A program made the translations under genes and the position numbers. The notes under the pieces are model-generated. The model was not told the DNA's origin, searched no databases, and was given only the letters and a program-made list of their open reading frames with translations. From contig NZ_JACBJQ010000003.1 in NCBI RefSeq assembly GCF_013404075.1, positions 62,001 to 126,000 on the forward strand: DNA of 64,000 bases. The letters run 5' to 3'. This document shows positions 49,072 to 57,758 of the stretch, piece by piece (position 1 is the first letter of the stretch; each line of letters opens with the position of its first letter). The DNA is from Mycolicibacterium vinylchloridicum (GTDB taxonomy: Bacteria; Actinomycetota; Actinomycetes; Mycobacteriales; Mycobacteriaceae).

Positions 49072-49869
49072 GTGATCAGACAGGTCGAGATGGACAAGGG
49101 TGTCGCCAAGGCGTTCACCTGGTCGGCGGTCGTGGTGATCGTCGGACTGCTTGTGGCGCAGGGCTTTCTGATGCACTTCCTGCCTGCGCCGAGGCCGACG
49201 CTGAGCGCTGAGGAGTTGCGGCAGGTCTTTATCGACCGCCGGTTCGAGATCCAGATCGGGTCCGTCCTGCAGATCATCGCGTGGAGCTTCTGGGCGACGT
49301 GGGGCATCGTGGTGACGACGTTCATGCGGAAGATGGAGCGCGGCTACCCCTTCCTGACTTATGCCTCGATCGCGCTGGTCGGCGGCGGGTACGTGTTCTT
49401 CCTCTTCATCCCGATGACCTGGGCGGTCTGCGCCTACCGGGCAGACGAGATGGACCCCCAGATCATCCAATTCGCCAACGACTGGGTGTGGTTCGACTGG
49501 CTCTTCACGTGGCCGCCGTTCGCCATCTGGTTCTTCGTCATCGCCGTCGCAATCTTCAAGGACCACAATGTCCCGACCATCTATCCCCGCTGGGTCGGCT
49601 ACTTCAACCTGTGGTGTGGGTTCCTGATCTTTCCGGCGGCCCTGATCGTCTTCTGGAAGGACGGCCCGTTCGCCTACAACGGCGTGCTTGCGTTCTGGTT
49701 CCCGGTCGTCATCTTCTTCGGCGAGATCGTGGTGATGATCGCGGTGTCGTTGAAGGTCATCAACCGGCAGGCCGCAAGGCTGCAAGCTGATGCCGAGGCG
49801 GGGGTGCCCGGGGTCGCGTGGGTTGAGGAAGACAACGCGCGCGACCAGCCGGCCTTCACCACACCGTAG
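49072..49869 (+). CDS. PRW-family six-helix membrane protein
   Basis: A 265-aa unknown with six helices. Signature: YPRWVGYFNLWCGFLI then KDGPFAYNGVLAFWFP. The tryptophan-rich DWVWFDWLFTWPPFAIW segment precedes it. A strong GGAGGAG precedes the GTG start. It is first in an operon with the second NorE-NorF cassette, whereas in the first cassette the PRW gene is last. That repeated association argues that PRW, NorE and NorF proteins act together. Confidence 0.78.
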   Translation: MIRQVEMDKGVAKAFTWSAVVVIVGLLVAQGFLMHFLPAPRPTLSAEELRQVFIDRRFEIQIGSVLQIIAWSFWATWGIVVTTFMRKMERGYPFLTYASIALVGGGYVFFLFIPMTWAVCAYRADEMDPQIIQFANDWVWFDWLFTWPPFAIWFFVIAVAIFKDHNVPTIYPRWVGYFNLWCGFLIFPAALIVFWKDGPFAYNGVLAFWFPVVIFFGEIVVMIAVSLKVINRQAARLQADAEAGVPGVAWVEEDNARDQPAFTTP

Positions 49870-49881
49870 GCGCGGCGCGGC

Positions 49882-50475
49882 GTGATCACGATCAGCCGGG
49901 CGACATCGCGGAGGGCGGCGGTTCCGCACACCCCCGGTGAAGACGGTACGTGGATCTTCATCCTCGGCGACATGAGCGTGTTCTCGGGGTTCTTCATCAC
50001 CTATCTGGTGTACCGGTCCCGCGACGTCGGGCTGTTCAATGCCTCGTCAGCTCAGCTGACGCAGCTCTACGGCGTGATCAACACCCTGCTGCTGCTGACC
50101 AGCTCGATGCTGGTGGTCGCGGGCTTGCGGGCCATTCGGAGACGAGCGCTGCGAATCGCGCCGAGGTGCTTCGCCGGCGCGTTCTTGTGCGGACTCGGCT
50201 TCTCAGTGCTGAAGATCAGTGAGTACTCCAACAAGGTCAACCACGGGATCACGCCCACCACCAACGAGTTCTGGATGTACTTCTACATCCTGACCGGCCT
50301 CCACTTCTTCCACCTCTTGGTCGGCATGTGCCTGCTCATCTACATGATGGTCAAGTCGCGGAAGCAGTCGCTGAGTGTCAAAGAATTCGCCTACGTCGAA
50401 GGTGGCGCGTGTTTCTGGCACATGGTGGATCTGCTGTGGATCGTGCTCTTCCCGCTGCTGTACTTCGTGAGGTGA
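49882..50475 (+). CDS. NorE-like heme-copper oxidase subunit III family protein (copy 2)
   Basis: A 197-aa five-helix protein clearly paralogous to the product of 45425-46042. Shared segments are YGVINTLLLLTSSMLVV, the ISEYSNK-type helix with its glutamate, HGITPTTNEFWMYFYILTGLH and GACFWHMVDLLWIVLFPLLYF. The GTG start is 12 bases after the PRW gene stop. It presumably pairs with the NorF-like protein encoded next. Confidence 0.85.
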   Translation: MITISRATSRRAAVPHTPGEDGTWIFILGDMSVFSGFFITYLVYRSRDVGLFNASSAQLTQLYGVINTLLLLTSSMLVVAGLRAIRRRALRIAPRCFAGAFLCGLGFSVLKISEYSNKVNHGITPTTNEFWMYFYILTGLHFFHLLVGMCLLIYMMVKSRKQSLSVKEFAYVEGGACFWHMVDLLWIVLFPLLYFVR

Positions 50476-50482
50476 GAACTCC

Positions 50483-50776
50483 GTGATCGACTCCACCGCA
50501 GTGACTTTCCGCGAACTCCTTCGCGGACCGTTCGCCATCGTCTGGCTGGGCCTGATCGGCGCGACGCTGCTCTCCTGGTACCTCGGTGCCGACCATGGCG
50601 TGCATAACCATCATGTCGTGACGACCCTGATCTTGATCGTGGCCTTCGTCAAGGTCCGATTCGTCGGCCTGTACTTTATGGAACTACGCGATGCGCCGCG
50701 GCGACTGCGTGCGTTGTTCGAAATGCACTGCGTGATCGTGTGCACCGCAATGCTCACGGTGTACTTCGTCCTCTGA
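50483..50776 (+). CDS. NorF-like small subunit IV family protein (copy 2)
   Basis: A 97-aa three-helix protein with AFVKVRFVGLYFMELRDAPRRL, the same motif as copy 1 at 46045. A short histidine cluster lies between helices 1 and 2 (ADHGVHNHH). The GTG start is 7 bases after the NorE-like stop. It is the last gene of this operon and converges with the TetR gene at 50784. Confidence 0.8.
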   Translation: MIDSTAVTFRELLRGPFAIVWLGLIGATLLSWYLGADHGVHNHHVVTTLILIVAFVKVRFVGLYFMELRDAPRRLRALFEMHCVIVCTAMLTVYFVL

Positions 50777-50783
50777 CGGGCAG

Positions 50784-51422
50784 TCAGCTGGGTCTGCCGC
50801 TGATGCCGTAGGTGACCATCATCGTGATCTCCTTGACCATCCGTGTCCGGCTCGGGGACCGAAAGCCGACAGGAACGATCCAGTCCTCCAGGACGACGGC
50901 GCCGATGACCATGGCGGCCACCGACGCGATCGTCGCCGGCGGATCGAGGCGGTCCAGGTGGTGGCCGCTGGCGATCTCGAGACCCGCGTCGTGCACTCCG
51001 CGGAGGCCTTCGCGAAGGCGCGCGCTGATGGATAGCGCAGAGTGGTGCAGCGTGTTGCCGGGATCGGCCCGGGCCTCCATCAGCTCCTGGAACAGCCGAC
51101 GGTCCTGCTGCACGAGTTTGAACAGTCCGTCGACCAGGCTTTCGGCCAGCTGCTCGACCGAGGAGTCGGTACTGAACTCGTGCCACGACCGAATCCAGCC
51201 GTCGATGAATTCAGAGAACGGCTCGATGATGGCCGCCTCGAACAGATCGGACTTCGAGCCGAACTGGCGAAACAGCGTGGGCTCGGCGATCCCGGCCTTT
51301 GCCGCGATCTCTTTGGTCGTCGTGGACTTGTATCCGTTGGCCGTGAAGAGTGTTCGCGCCGCCGCAAGTGTCCGGGCCCGGGTGCCGTTACGAGAAGTGC
51401 TATGGCCCGCGCCCTGTTGCAT
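50784..51422 (-). CDS. TetR-family regulator, candidate for class-2 operators
   Basis: A 212-aa TetR protein with the HTH YKSTTTKEIAAKAGIAEPTL and FRQFGSKSDLFEAAI (about residues 31-66). Very similar along its length to the TetR at 63135 (for example PFSEFIDGWIRSW, DPPATIASVAAMVIGAVVLEDW). Two GCAAGTG-N-CACTTGC dyads and one class-1 dyad lie between it and the divergent AveC-family gene. It probably controls itself, that gene and, through the site at 48974, the NorE/NorF operon. Confidence 0.86.
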   Translation of the reverse strand: MQQGAGHSTSRNGTRARTLAAARTLFTANGYKSTTTKEIAAKAGIAEPTLFRQFGSKSDLFEAAIIEPFSEFIDGWIRSWHEFSTDSSVEQLAESLVDGLFKLVQQDRRLFQELMEARADPGNTLHHSALSISARLREGLRGVHDAGLEIASGHHLDRLDPPATIASVAAMVIGAVVLEDWIVPVGFRSPSRTRMVKEITMMVTYGISGRPS

Positions 51423-51476
51423 GCGCCGATCTTACGGCAGCTCGCCTGGGTTGAACTCGGCCGACCCGGCACCGGC

Positions 51477-51491
51477 GCAAGTGGCACTTGC
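51477..51491. promoter_or_regulatory. Class-2 operator, perfect dyad
   Basis: GCAAGTG-G-CACTTGC is a perfect inverted repeat with 7-bp arms, 55 bases upstream of the TetR start. Confidence 0.68.
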
Positions 51492-51496
51492 ATTTG

Positions 51497-51513
51497 TGAG
51501 CCGAAGCAGCTCA
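51497..51513. promoter_or_regulatory. Class-1 operator between TetR and AveC-family genes
   Basis: TGAGCC-GAAGC-AGCTCA, 9 of 12 arm positions. It lies exactly between the two class-2 dyads, so regulators of both classes could compete or cooperate here. Confidence 0.6.
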
Positions 51514-51517
51514 TAAT

Positions 51518-51532
51518 GCAAGCGGCACTTGC
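51518..51532. promoter_or_regulatory. Class-2 operator, near-perfect dyad
   Basis: GCAAGCG-G-CACTTGC, extended by AT on both sides, has one mismatched pair. It starts 41 bases after the start of the first class-2 site, about four helical turns, and lies 27 bases before the AveC-family start. Confidence 0.65.
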
Positions 51533-51558
51533 ATTGGCTGCGATCGATTGGACTGACT

Positions 51559-52632
51559 GTGGCGACGATCCAACGTGGGCAGGCCCCTGTCGACGGCGTC
51601 GTCGTCGAATCGAAGGCAACCAACCCGCGTCCCGTGGTCTGGTGGGCCACCGTGGGTGGGCTCCTGCTGGCATTTCAGGTCTACGTCATGGGCAGCTGGA
51701 TCTTCGGCCCGAACTTCGTCTCCACGGATCCCGGACCGGACCCGATTCCGACGTGGCAATCAGCGACCCTGACTGCGCTGCAGATCGTCATTCCGATCGG
51801 GGCGGTGGTCCTGCTGTACCTGTGGGTGATCCGGCCTTGGCATAAGCACGGCTATCTGACGACAGATGCGATGATCGCTCTCGCCGCATCGACGGTGTTC
51901 TTCTGGGACATGGTCATGAACTACACGTCGGTGACCTTGTTCTACAACTCGCACCTGATCAATCGTGGTGCGTGGGCCAATGGAGCCTGGCCTACGTGGA
52001 TCAGCCCGAACGCGAATCGTCTTCCCGAGCCGCTGCTGATCGTCCCGCCGGCGTACACGGTGCTGGTGTATTCCCAAGTGATCATTGTTCTTTGGCTGAT
52101 CCGCAAGGTCCGGGCTCGCTGGCCGGGGCTGGGTGTGGCCGGGATCGTGGGCGCCATCGTGGTCGGTCTGACGATCAGCGACACACTCGTCGAAGGCCTC
52201 GTGTTACGGACCGGGGTCTACGCCTATCCCGGTGGGATTCGTGCCATCACCCTGTTCGCCGGCGAGACCTATCAGATACCGCTGTCGGAGACCCTGCTCT
52301 TCGGAGGCTTCGGACTCGGGGCAATCGCCTGTCTGAGCCACTTTCGCGACGATCGCGGCCAGACGTTCGTCGAGCGCGCGATCAACACCCTGAAGCTAAG
52401 CTTCAAGGGACGGCGATTCGTGAAGTTCTTTGCGATCTACGGCGCTATCCACTTGAGTTTCGTTCTGCTGTACATGATTCCGCAGCAGTTCTTCGGCCTG
52501 CACTCGGGTCCGTTCCCGGAGGGCTATCCGTCCTACCTGGTCAACGACATGTGTGCTTCGGGAGCCGATGGTAAGACCTGCCCGGGGCCGGGTGTGCCCC
52601 TGCCGAGACCGCCCTTACAACCAGGAGACTGA
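51559..52632 (+). CDS. AveC-family (spirocyclase-like) membrane protein, copy 1
   Basis: A 357-aa membrane protein with about eight helices, related to AveC, the spirocyclase/dehydratase of avermectin synthesis. It shares with the copies at 56052 and 61746 an acidic FWD-type residue, LVEG-type glutamate in a helix, a second helix glutamate (LSETLL), the loop FRDDRGQTFVERAI and a Cys-rich, Pro-rich tail. GTG 51559 is a tentative start without a clear ribosome site. The PRW-family gene follows after 1 base. The reaction here is unknown. Confidence 0.75.
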   Translation: MATIQRGQAPVDGVVVESKATNPRPVVWWATVGGLLLAFQVYVMGSWIFGPNFVSTDPGPDPIPTWQSATLTALQIVIPIGAVVLLYLWVIRPWHKHGYLTTDAMIALAASTVFFWDMVMNYTSVTLFYNSHLINRGAWANGAWPTWISPNANRLPEPLLIVPPAYTVLVYSQVIIVLWLIRKVRARWPGLGVAGIVGAIVVGLTISDTLVEGLVLRTGVYAYPGGIRAITLFAGETYQIPLSETLLFGGFGLGAIACLSHFRDDRGQTFVERAINTLKLSFKGRRFVKFFAIYGAIHLSFVLLYMIPQQFFGLHSGPFPEGYPSYLVNDMCASGADGKTCPGPGVPLPRPPLQPGD

Positions 52633-52633
52633 C

Positions 52634-53392
52634 GTGCGCACCGACGGCTTCCATCCGCGGGTTCTGAAGTTCTGTGCCTACACAGGATTCGCATTTGCCT
52701 TCTTCTGGCCATTCGCCGCGATCGTCGTTGCGAGCTGTCAGTACATCCTGCCGCCGTCGGCGGCCGACTCACCCGCCAAGGTGGTGTCCGACTACCTCGC
52801 CCACACAACGGGAATCAGGATCGCGACGGTGATCTTCATCTTCTCGAGCATTCTGTACACGACCTGGAGCGCGAGCATCATTCAGATGGTGCGGCGACGT
52901 GAGCGGCAGTGGCCGATCCTGTTCAACATCATGCTGATCGCGGTCGCCTGCGAAGTTGTGGTGGTGATGTTCATCGGTTTCTTCTTCGGAGCTGCCGCAT
53001 GGCGTCCCGGCGAGACGACCCCTGAAGTGACGCAGGCTTTCAACGACCTGGGCTGGCTGGGCGTACTCTTCACCGGAGCACCGTTTGCGCTCTTCCAGAT
53101 TGCGCTCGCGGTCAGCATCCTGATGGACAAGGGTGCGCGGCCGGCCTACCCGCGATGGTCGGCGTACTTCAATCTCTTCTCGAGCTTCTTCATGTGTGAA
53201 GCCAGCCTGCTGCTGTTCTTCAAAACCGGCCCGTTCTCGCAGAACGGGGTCCTGGTGTTCTACGTGCCGATGATCGTGTTCTTCGCGTGGATCGTGATCT
53301 TCTCGGTGCTGACGATACGCGCCATCAACGCCGAGGCTGCGGCAGGTGACGTCACGCTGCCGATACCCGGAAAGGCGTTGTCCGAGGTGTGA
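52634..53392 (+). CDS. PRW-family six-helix membrane protein
   Basis: A 252-aa unknown with six helices. Its signature is more divergent: YPRWSAYFNLFSSFFM then KTGPFSQNGVLVFYVP. FNDLGWLGVLFTGAPFALFQ occupies the position of the (N/H)D-x-GW segment in other members. AGGAG precedes the GTG start, which is 1 base after the AveC-family stop, so the two are tightly coupled. It presumably works with AveC copy 1. Confidence 0.77.
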   Translation: MRTDGFHPRVLKFCAYTGFAFAFFWPFAAIVVASCQYILPPSAADSPAKVVSDYLAHTTGIRIATVIFIFSSILYTTWSASIIQMVRRRERQWPILFNIMLIAVACEVVVVMFIGFFFGAAAWRPGETTPEVTQAFNDLGWLGVLFTGAPFALFQIALAVSILMDKGARPAYPRWSAYFNLFSSFFMCEASLLLFFKTGPFSQNGVLVFYVPMIVFFAWIVIFSVLTIRAINAEAAAGDVTLPIPGKALSEV

Positions 53393-53399
53393 TTCGGTG

Positions 53400-54995
53400 C
53401 TAGGCGTCGAACTGTCCAAGGGCCGTCTGTGCGGCCAGCCGCCCCGGCCACCCGCTCACCCCGCCACCGGGATGCGATCCGGCGCCGGCGTGGAAGTAGT
53501 TGGTCACCGGTGAGCGGTATCCGCCCAGACCCGGTGCCGGCCTGTTCATCGCCAGCCGTAGCGGTGTCATGTCGACATGAAAGTAGGAGCCGTTCGGGGT
53601 GGCGAACTGCTCACCGAAATCGGCTGGGCTGGTTTCGATCCGGCCGATCTCTGCGTCGAAACCACTCAGGTGGGTGGACACCGAGTCCATGATCGCCGCC
53701 GATATCGCCGCCTTGGTATTCGGCCACCCGTCGCGGGGTTGGGCGGGCACGTTCGCCGCCAAGTAGACGACATCCTGGCCCTCGGGCGCCAGCCCGGAGT
53801 CGTTGGCGGACAACACCGCCATGTACACGGGCGGTTTGGGTAACGACTCGCCGACCCGGATGGCTTGCAGCTGGCGGATGTTGTCGTCGAACGTCCCGGT
53901 CATCAGGGCGGTCTTGCGGATGTCGAACCCGTCGATCTTCGCGCGCTGGGCCGCGCCTGCGGGGTAGGTGGCCCGGCCGGACAGTGCGATATCGATCTTG
54001 AACGTTGCCGAATTATTGCCGCTTGCAGGCAGTACGGCGACTTTGGCCCGGGTGGCCGTATCGAGCACCCCGTCCTCGAGTAGACCCCCGTAGGCCAGCT
54101 GCGGCGGCACTGCGGCCAGCACGCCACGTCTGGCGCGGATCTCGGTGCCGTTGGCGAGTTCGACACCGGTGGCACGGTTGCCGACGACTGTCACCCGGTT
54201 GACTGCCGTACTGGTGCGGATATCGGCGCCGCGTTCGGTGGCGTACCGCGCCATGGCGGTCATGACCGCACCCATTCCGCCGCGTGGCCGGATCACGCCC
54301 GGCTCGCGGTGCACCGCAGCCAGCCCGACGCAGTAGAACCCGCCGCCGTCGTGATCGACTGGCCCGATCATGCTGCCCCAGTAGGTGGCCAGCGAACGCA
54401 TCTGGTCGGAGGAGAACGTGTCGGCCATCAGGTCGACCAGGTTGTGCGACATGATGCGACCCAGCTGACGCCGAATCGCCCGGCTCGGTGCGAGTTTGAG
54501 CATCAGCTTGCCCAACTCTGCCTTCGGTAGTTGTGCGGGGTGATGCGGCATGACCGCGCTCAGCGCCTCGAAGATCCACGACAGCGCAGGCTGAAGATCG
54601 GCGTAGCTGCGGGCGTCGGCGGCGGAGTACCGCCGCACTTCGGCCAGCGTGCGGTTCAGATCGTGGAACAGGAGCAGCGTGGAACCGTCTTCGCCGATCC
54701 AGCCGTAGGGTGCCTCCACGGGAGCGCTGTCGTAGCCGTGGCGTTGCAGGTCGAGATCGGAGATGAAACTCGTACACGACATGAACATGTCGTCCATTGC
54801 ACCCAGGCTCAGAATGTGGTCGGGCGCGTCGGGGCAAAACGCCCCGCTGTTGGCCAGACCGCCCAGATGCGGGCGCTGCTCCAAGACCAGCACGGTGGCC
54901 CCGGACGCGGACAGCGTGCACGCTGCACTCAGCCCGTTGTGGCCGCCGCCCACCACGATGTAGTCGTAGGCGTCGTGCAGCTCGCGCGTGTTCAT
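53400..54995 (-). CDS. Phytoene desaturase/PYROXD2-like FAD oxidoreductase
   Basis: A 531-aa flavoprotein. The N-terminal Rossmann segment DYIVVGGGHNGLSAACTLSA leads to LEQRPHLGGLANS, and a C-terminal FAD-closing part contains NYFHAGAGSHPGGGVSGWPG. The overall pattern is that of the carotenoid desaturase/PYROXD2 group, which remove hydrogen from isoprenoid-like or unknown substrates. ATG 54995 is 11 bases after the stop of the PRW-family gene, so the two share an operon. It may be the soluble redox partner of the membrane system or a desaturase of the substrate. Confidence 0.82.
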   Translation of the reverse strand: MNTRELHDAYDYIVVGGGHNGLSAACTLSASGATVLVLEQRPHLGGLANSGAFCPDAPDHILSLGAMDDMFMSCTSFISDLDLQRHGYDSAPVEAPYGWIGEDGSTLLLFHDLNRTLAEVRRYSAADARSYADLQPALSWIFEALSAVMPHHPAQLPKAELGKLMLKLAPSRAIRRQLGRIMSHNLVDLMADTFSSDQMRSLATYWGSMIGPVDHDGGGFYCVGLAAVHREPGVIRPRGGMGAVMTAMARYATERGADIRTSTAVNRVTVVGNRATGVELANGTEIRARRGVLAAVPPQLAYGGLLEDGVLDTATRAKVAVLPASGNNSATFKIDIALSGRATYPAGAAQRAKIDGFDIRKTALMTGTFDDNIRQLQAIRVGESLPKPPVYMAVLSANDSGLAPEGQDVVYLAANVPAQPRDGWPNTKAAISAAIMDSVSTHLSGFDAEIGRIETSPADFGEQFATPNGSYFHVDMTPLRLAMNRPAPGLGGYRSPVTNYFHAGAGSHPGGGVSGWPGRLAAQTALGQFDA

Positions 54996-55006
54996 AGTTT
55001 CGCTGT

Positions 55007-55777
55007 TCAGAAGACGCCGGCGCCGGCTTGATTCGGCGCGAGCTCGGGATCGGGATCGGCGACTTGGCCACGCAGTGCGCGAAAGACCAACCAACTTTGA
55101 ATCACGATCCAGGTGGTGAACAGAATCAGCGGAGACCAGAACACCAGTAACCCGTTCCAAGCGAACGGTCCGCTGCGAGGGATGAAGGCGATCGCGCCAG
55201 CCTCGAACATGATCGTGATCCACAGCGACATCCACCCCCACCATCGCGGGAAGGGATTGTTCTTGATCAGCTGGGTGGCCGGACGCAAGCAGATGACGGT
55301 CACGCCGACCCACATGAAGATGTAGAACTGGTCGGTGGTCGTCATGGTCAGCGAGGCCAGCTCGTGCATGAGGGTCGTGACTTCCGGATTCCTACGCGGG
55401 GCGGTATAGGCGGCCACGCCCCAAAACATCGGCGGGAGCATCAAGAACAGCGACATCAGGGCACCGCTCACCAATGACAGAATGCTCCAGATCTTCAGCC
55501 CGCCGGTCTCCACTCTGGCCATCTGCACCGCCACCACGGCCAAGATCGGCATCATGAACGCACCGGTCCAACTGCAGATCACCGCACCCCATTTGATGCG
55601 GGTGCTGTTGTGGACGTACCAGTCCGCCACCTGCTCGGCCGACCACGCCGGATTCTTCAGGGGAACCTGTTGCAGGAGAAGAGCAAACGCCGCGATGTAG
55701 ACGAGGGCTAAGACAATGCCCCACCAGAGGATCGCGCGTTGACTGCGTTCGGAGAACAGGCTTCGACCAGTTGCCAT
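55007..55777 (-). CDS. PRW-family six-helix membrane protein, close duplicate of the 44.5-kb copy
   Basis: A 256-aa unknown with six helices. It is the near twin of the 44470-45243 product along the whole length, from SERSQRAILWWGI through QVPLKNPAWSAEQVADWY to the signature FPRWWGWMSLW and RSGPFAWNGLLVFWSP. AGAAGGAG precedes ATG 55777. First gene of an operon with the PYROXD2-like oxidoreductase. The conservation of both copies suggests non-redundant or dosage roles. Confidence 0.8.
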   Translation of the reverse strand: MATGRSLFSERSQRAILWWGIVLALVYIAAFALLLQQVPLKNPAWSAEQVADWYVHNSTRIKWGAVICSWTGAFMMPILAVVAVQMARVETGGLKIWSILSLVSGALMSLFLMLPPMFWGVAAYTAPRRNPEVTTLMHELASLTMTTTDQFYIFMWVGVTVICLRPATQLIKNNPFPRWWGWMSLWITIMFEAGAIAFIPRSGPFAWNGLLVFWSPLILFTTWIVIQSWLVFRALRGQVADPDPELAPNQAGAGVF

Positions 55778-55871
55778 GGTCACTCCTTCTGATTTGTGCA
55801 CATGTGAAGTTGCTCGGCATGACACCGGAAAGCCCTGTGCGGCAGATGAAGAGCGAGAGATCGTCTATTTA

Positions 55872-55888
55872 TTGATAGTTCAGTCTCA
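55872..55888. promoter_or_regulatory. Class-1 half operator before the 256-aa membrane gene
   Basis: The right arm GTCTCA is perfect, but the left arm TTGATA is poor (7 of 12). On the minus strand TATTTT (55893-55888) overlaps the good arm, the same geometry as the site at 45267. Confidence 0.45.
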
Positions 55889-55951
55889 AAATAGGCACGC
55901 TGACGCGGAGGTGTCAATGCCCAGTTCTTCGCGATCGCGTTCCATTCGCAC

Positions 55952-55984
55952 ACGACACTGCGACATTGTCTGTCGGACTGTCGT
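55952..55984. promoter_or_regulatory. Class-3 operator (tandem ACGACA / TGTCGT dyad)
   Basis: Two CGACA repeats at 8-base pitch are mirrored by two TGTCG repeats around one axis, with a 5-base centre. The outer arms extend to CACACGACA/TGTCGTGTG (55949-55987). Layout and 33-bp core length are the same as at 58547-58579. It lies 67 bases before AveC copy 2. Confidence 0.68.
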
Positions 55985-56051
55985 GTGATGCTGTACGGTA
56001 GTGCGAAGGCGGTCGCATCGTGCCTATCTCGCGGCCCCGAATGGAGGCTTG

Positions 56052-57125
56052 ATGTCCACCGTTTCGGCCGATCGACGTGCGCCTTTCGTGACGTCGGCGC
56101 CGGTGCGGCAGGTTCCGGCACCGGTCATCCTGGCCGTCGTCGGCGCCCTGATCGTGGGCTACGCGTTGTGGACGTGGGGCGCCTGGCTGGCCTCGGGCCC
56201 CACGCAGGTCTCGGCCACCCGCAACCCTGCAGACACGTCATGGTGGGTGGCGCGGATATACGAGACGATCATGGCTGTTGCCGTCGTCGTGATCAGCACT
56301 CACGTTGTGCGCCAATGCCTTCGGCAGCGCCGCCTGGCGTTCGACGCGGTCATCGTCATCGCCGGGTTCTTCACCCTGTTCTGGGACCCGATGGTCAACT
56401 GGATGCAGCCGAACTTCATGTACAGCTCGCAGTGGTTCAACCTCAACACCTGGGTCGCTCACGCGCCGGGTGTGGTCAACCCCACCGCCGGGCTGATGCC
56501 GCAGCCCGTGTTCATCATGTTCATCTACCCGTTCGGGCTACTGGGCTTTGCGATCTTCATCAATCACGGCATGCGGGTCGTGCAGCGGCGGTTCTCCCAG
56601 ATCAGCACGGTGGCTCTGATGGCATTCGCCTACGCGTATGGGCTGATTCTCGGAGCCTGCCTGGAGGCGCCGACGTTCCTGTCCAACCTTTGGGGCCTGC
56701 CCGGTGCGCCGGCGGACTTCTCACTGTTCGCCAACGGACAGCGCTATGCCTGGGCTGAATACCTCACCACAGGAATCGTTTTCACGACATTCGCCGCCGT
56801 CCGTTATTTCAAGAACGATAAGGGCCAGACGATTGTCGAACGGGGCCTGGAAGGCTTTCGGCCGACTGCGCGGAGCGCGGTGACGATATTGGCCACCATC
56901 GCCGTCTTCGCGATGTCGATGTGGGCCCTGCTGTTGGTGCAGATTCCCGCCGGACTCCATGCCTCGCCGTATCCGGACGACTATCCGGCCCATCTCATCA
57001 ACGGTTTGTGCAACATCCCCGACAATCCGAACTTGGCAGCGCCGACGGCCTACGGACCGTGTCCGGGCAGTCCCGGCTTCCGGATGCCAGTGAAGAACAC
57101 CTTCGTCTCGAACACCGGTCGCTGA
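56052..57125 (+). CDS. AveC-family membrane protein, copy 2
   Basis: A 357-aa protein with about eight helices. Shared AveC-family features are TLFWDPMVNWM with its aspartate, GACLEAP in a helix, WAEYLTTGIVF, the loop FKNDKGQTIVERGLEGF and the extracytoplasmic HASPYPDDYPAHLINGLC. GGAGG precedes ATG 56052. It stands alone on the + strand between two minus-strand units and has a class-3 operator upstream, so the TetR at 57139 is its likely regulator. Confidence 0.77.
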   Translation: MSTVSADRRAPFVTSAPVRQVPAPVILAVVGALIVGYALWTWGAWLASGPTQVSATRNPADTSWWVARIYETIMAVAVVVISTHVVRQCLRQRRLAFDAVIVIAGFFTLFWDPMVNWMQPNFMYSSQWFNLNTWVAHAPGVVNPTAGLMPQPVFIMFIYPFGLLGFAIFINHGMRVVQRRFSQISTVALMAFAYAYGLILGACLEAPTFLSNLWGLPGAPADFSLFANGQRYAWAEYLTTGIVFTTFAAVRYFKNDKGQTIVERGLEGFRPTARSAVTILATIAVFAMSMWALLLVQIPAGLHASPYPDDYPAHLINGLCNIPDNPNLAAPTAYGPCPGSPGFRMPVKNTFVSNTGR

Positions 57126-57138
57126 CTCCGGTCGGCGA

Positions 57139-57735
57139 TTACTTCTTGCCGCGTCGACGAGCGGGCTTGGCCTCTGCGGATAACACCGACGGTACGGCGA
57201 ACTTACGCAACTCGTCCCGTAAGGCTTCTGGCCTCGGATCATCGCGAAGCAGCGCAAATGTCAAAACGCCTTGCAGCCATCGGCTCGCTTCCTCGGGGGT
57301 GACACCGGGCCGAAGCCGGCCCTCGGCGTCTGCTCTGGTGAGCAGCGGGCGCAGGCTGGAGTGGATGAGTGCCTCGATCGGGTGCGATTCGCCGAAGACC
57401 GCCTTGGCGCGGTCGGCGGGTAGGGCCGCCGACAGGCCCGCCAGCTCCTCGTGTCCGTGCGTGACTTCGACTGCCCTGGCAAGAAATTCGACGAGAGCCT
57501 CGTCGAGGTCGTCGGATTCTGCGAGGTTCCACGAATCGATGTGCTCTTGAAGCTCTTCGCAGCATTGCACCATCGCCAGTTCAAGGAGCTGATCGCGGCT
57601 GGACACGGTGTAATACAGGGTCTGCCGAACCACGCCCGCCGACCGTGCGACATCGGACATCGTCGTGCGATCGGGGCCGTACTTGATAAAGGCCTGCCGG
57701 GCCGCACGTACCACACTGGCCGTGGGTTCATCCAT
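57139..57735 (-). CDS. TetR-family regulator, candidate for class-3 operators
   Basis: A 198-aa TetR protein with the HTH DRTTMSDVARSAGVVRQTLY and YTVSSRDQLLELA (about residues 22-54) and a basic tail (KPARRRGKK). It follows the PRW-family gene at 57759 by 23 bases on the same strand. The class-3 dyad at 58547-58579 lies before that gene and another before the AveC gene to the left, which makes this protein the natural reader of both. Confidence 0.85.
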   Translation of the reverse strand: MDEPTASVVRAARQAFIKYGPDRTTMSDVARSAGVVRQTLYYTVSSRDQLLELAMVQCCEELQEHIDSWNLAESDDLDEALVEFLARAVEVTHGHEELAGLSAALPADRAKAVFGESHPIEALIHSSLRPLLTRADAEGRLRPGVTPEEASRWLQGVLTFALLRDDPRPEALRDELRKFAVPSVLSAEAKPARRRGKK

Positions 57736-57758
57736 CCCGTAAGCCTATGCGGCGGGAC

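Noticed and set aside
45425..50776. Reading the NorE/NorF genes as evidence for a complete nitric oxide reductase or terminal oxidase
   Set aside because: No NorB, NorC, CoxA or CoxB-like gene with the heme and copper histidine pattern is present in the window.
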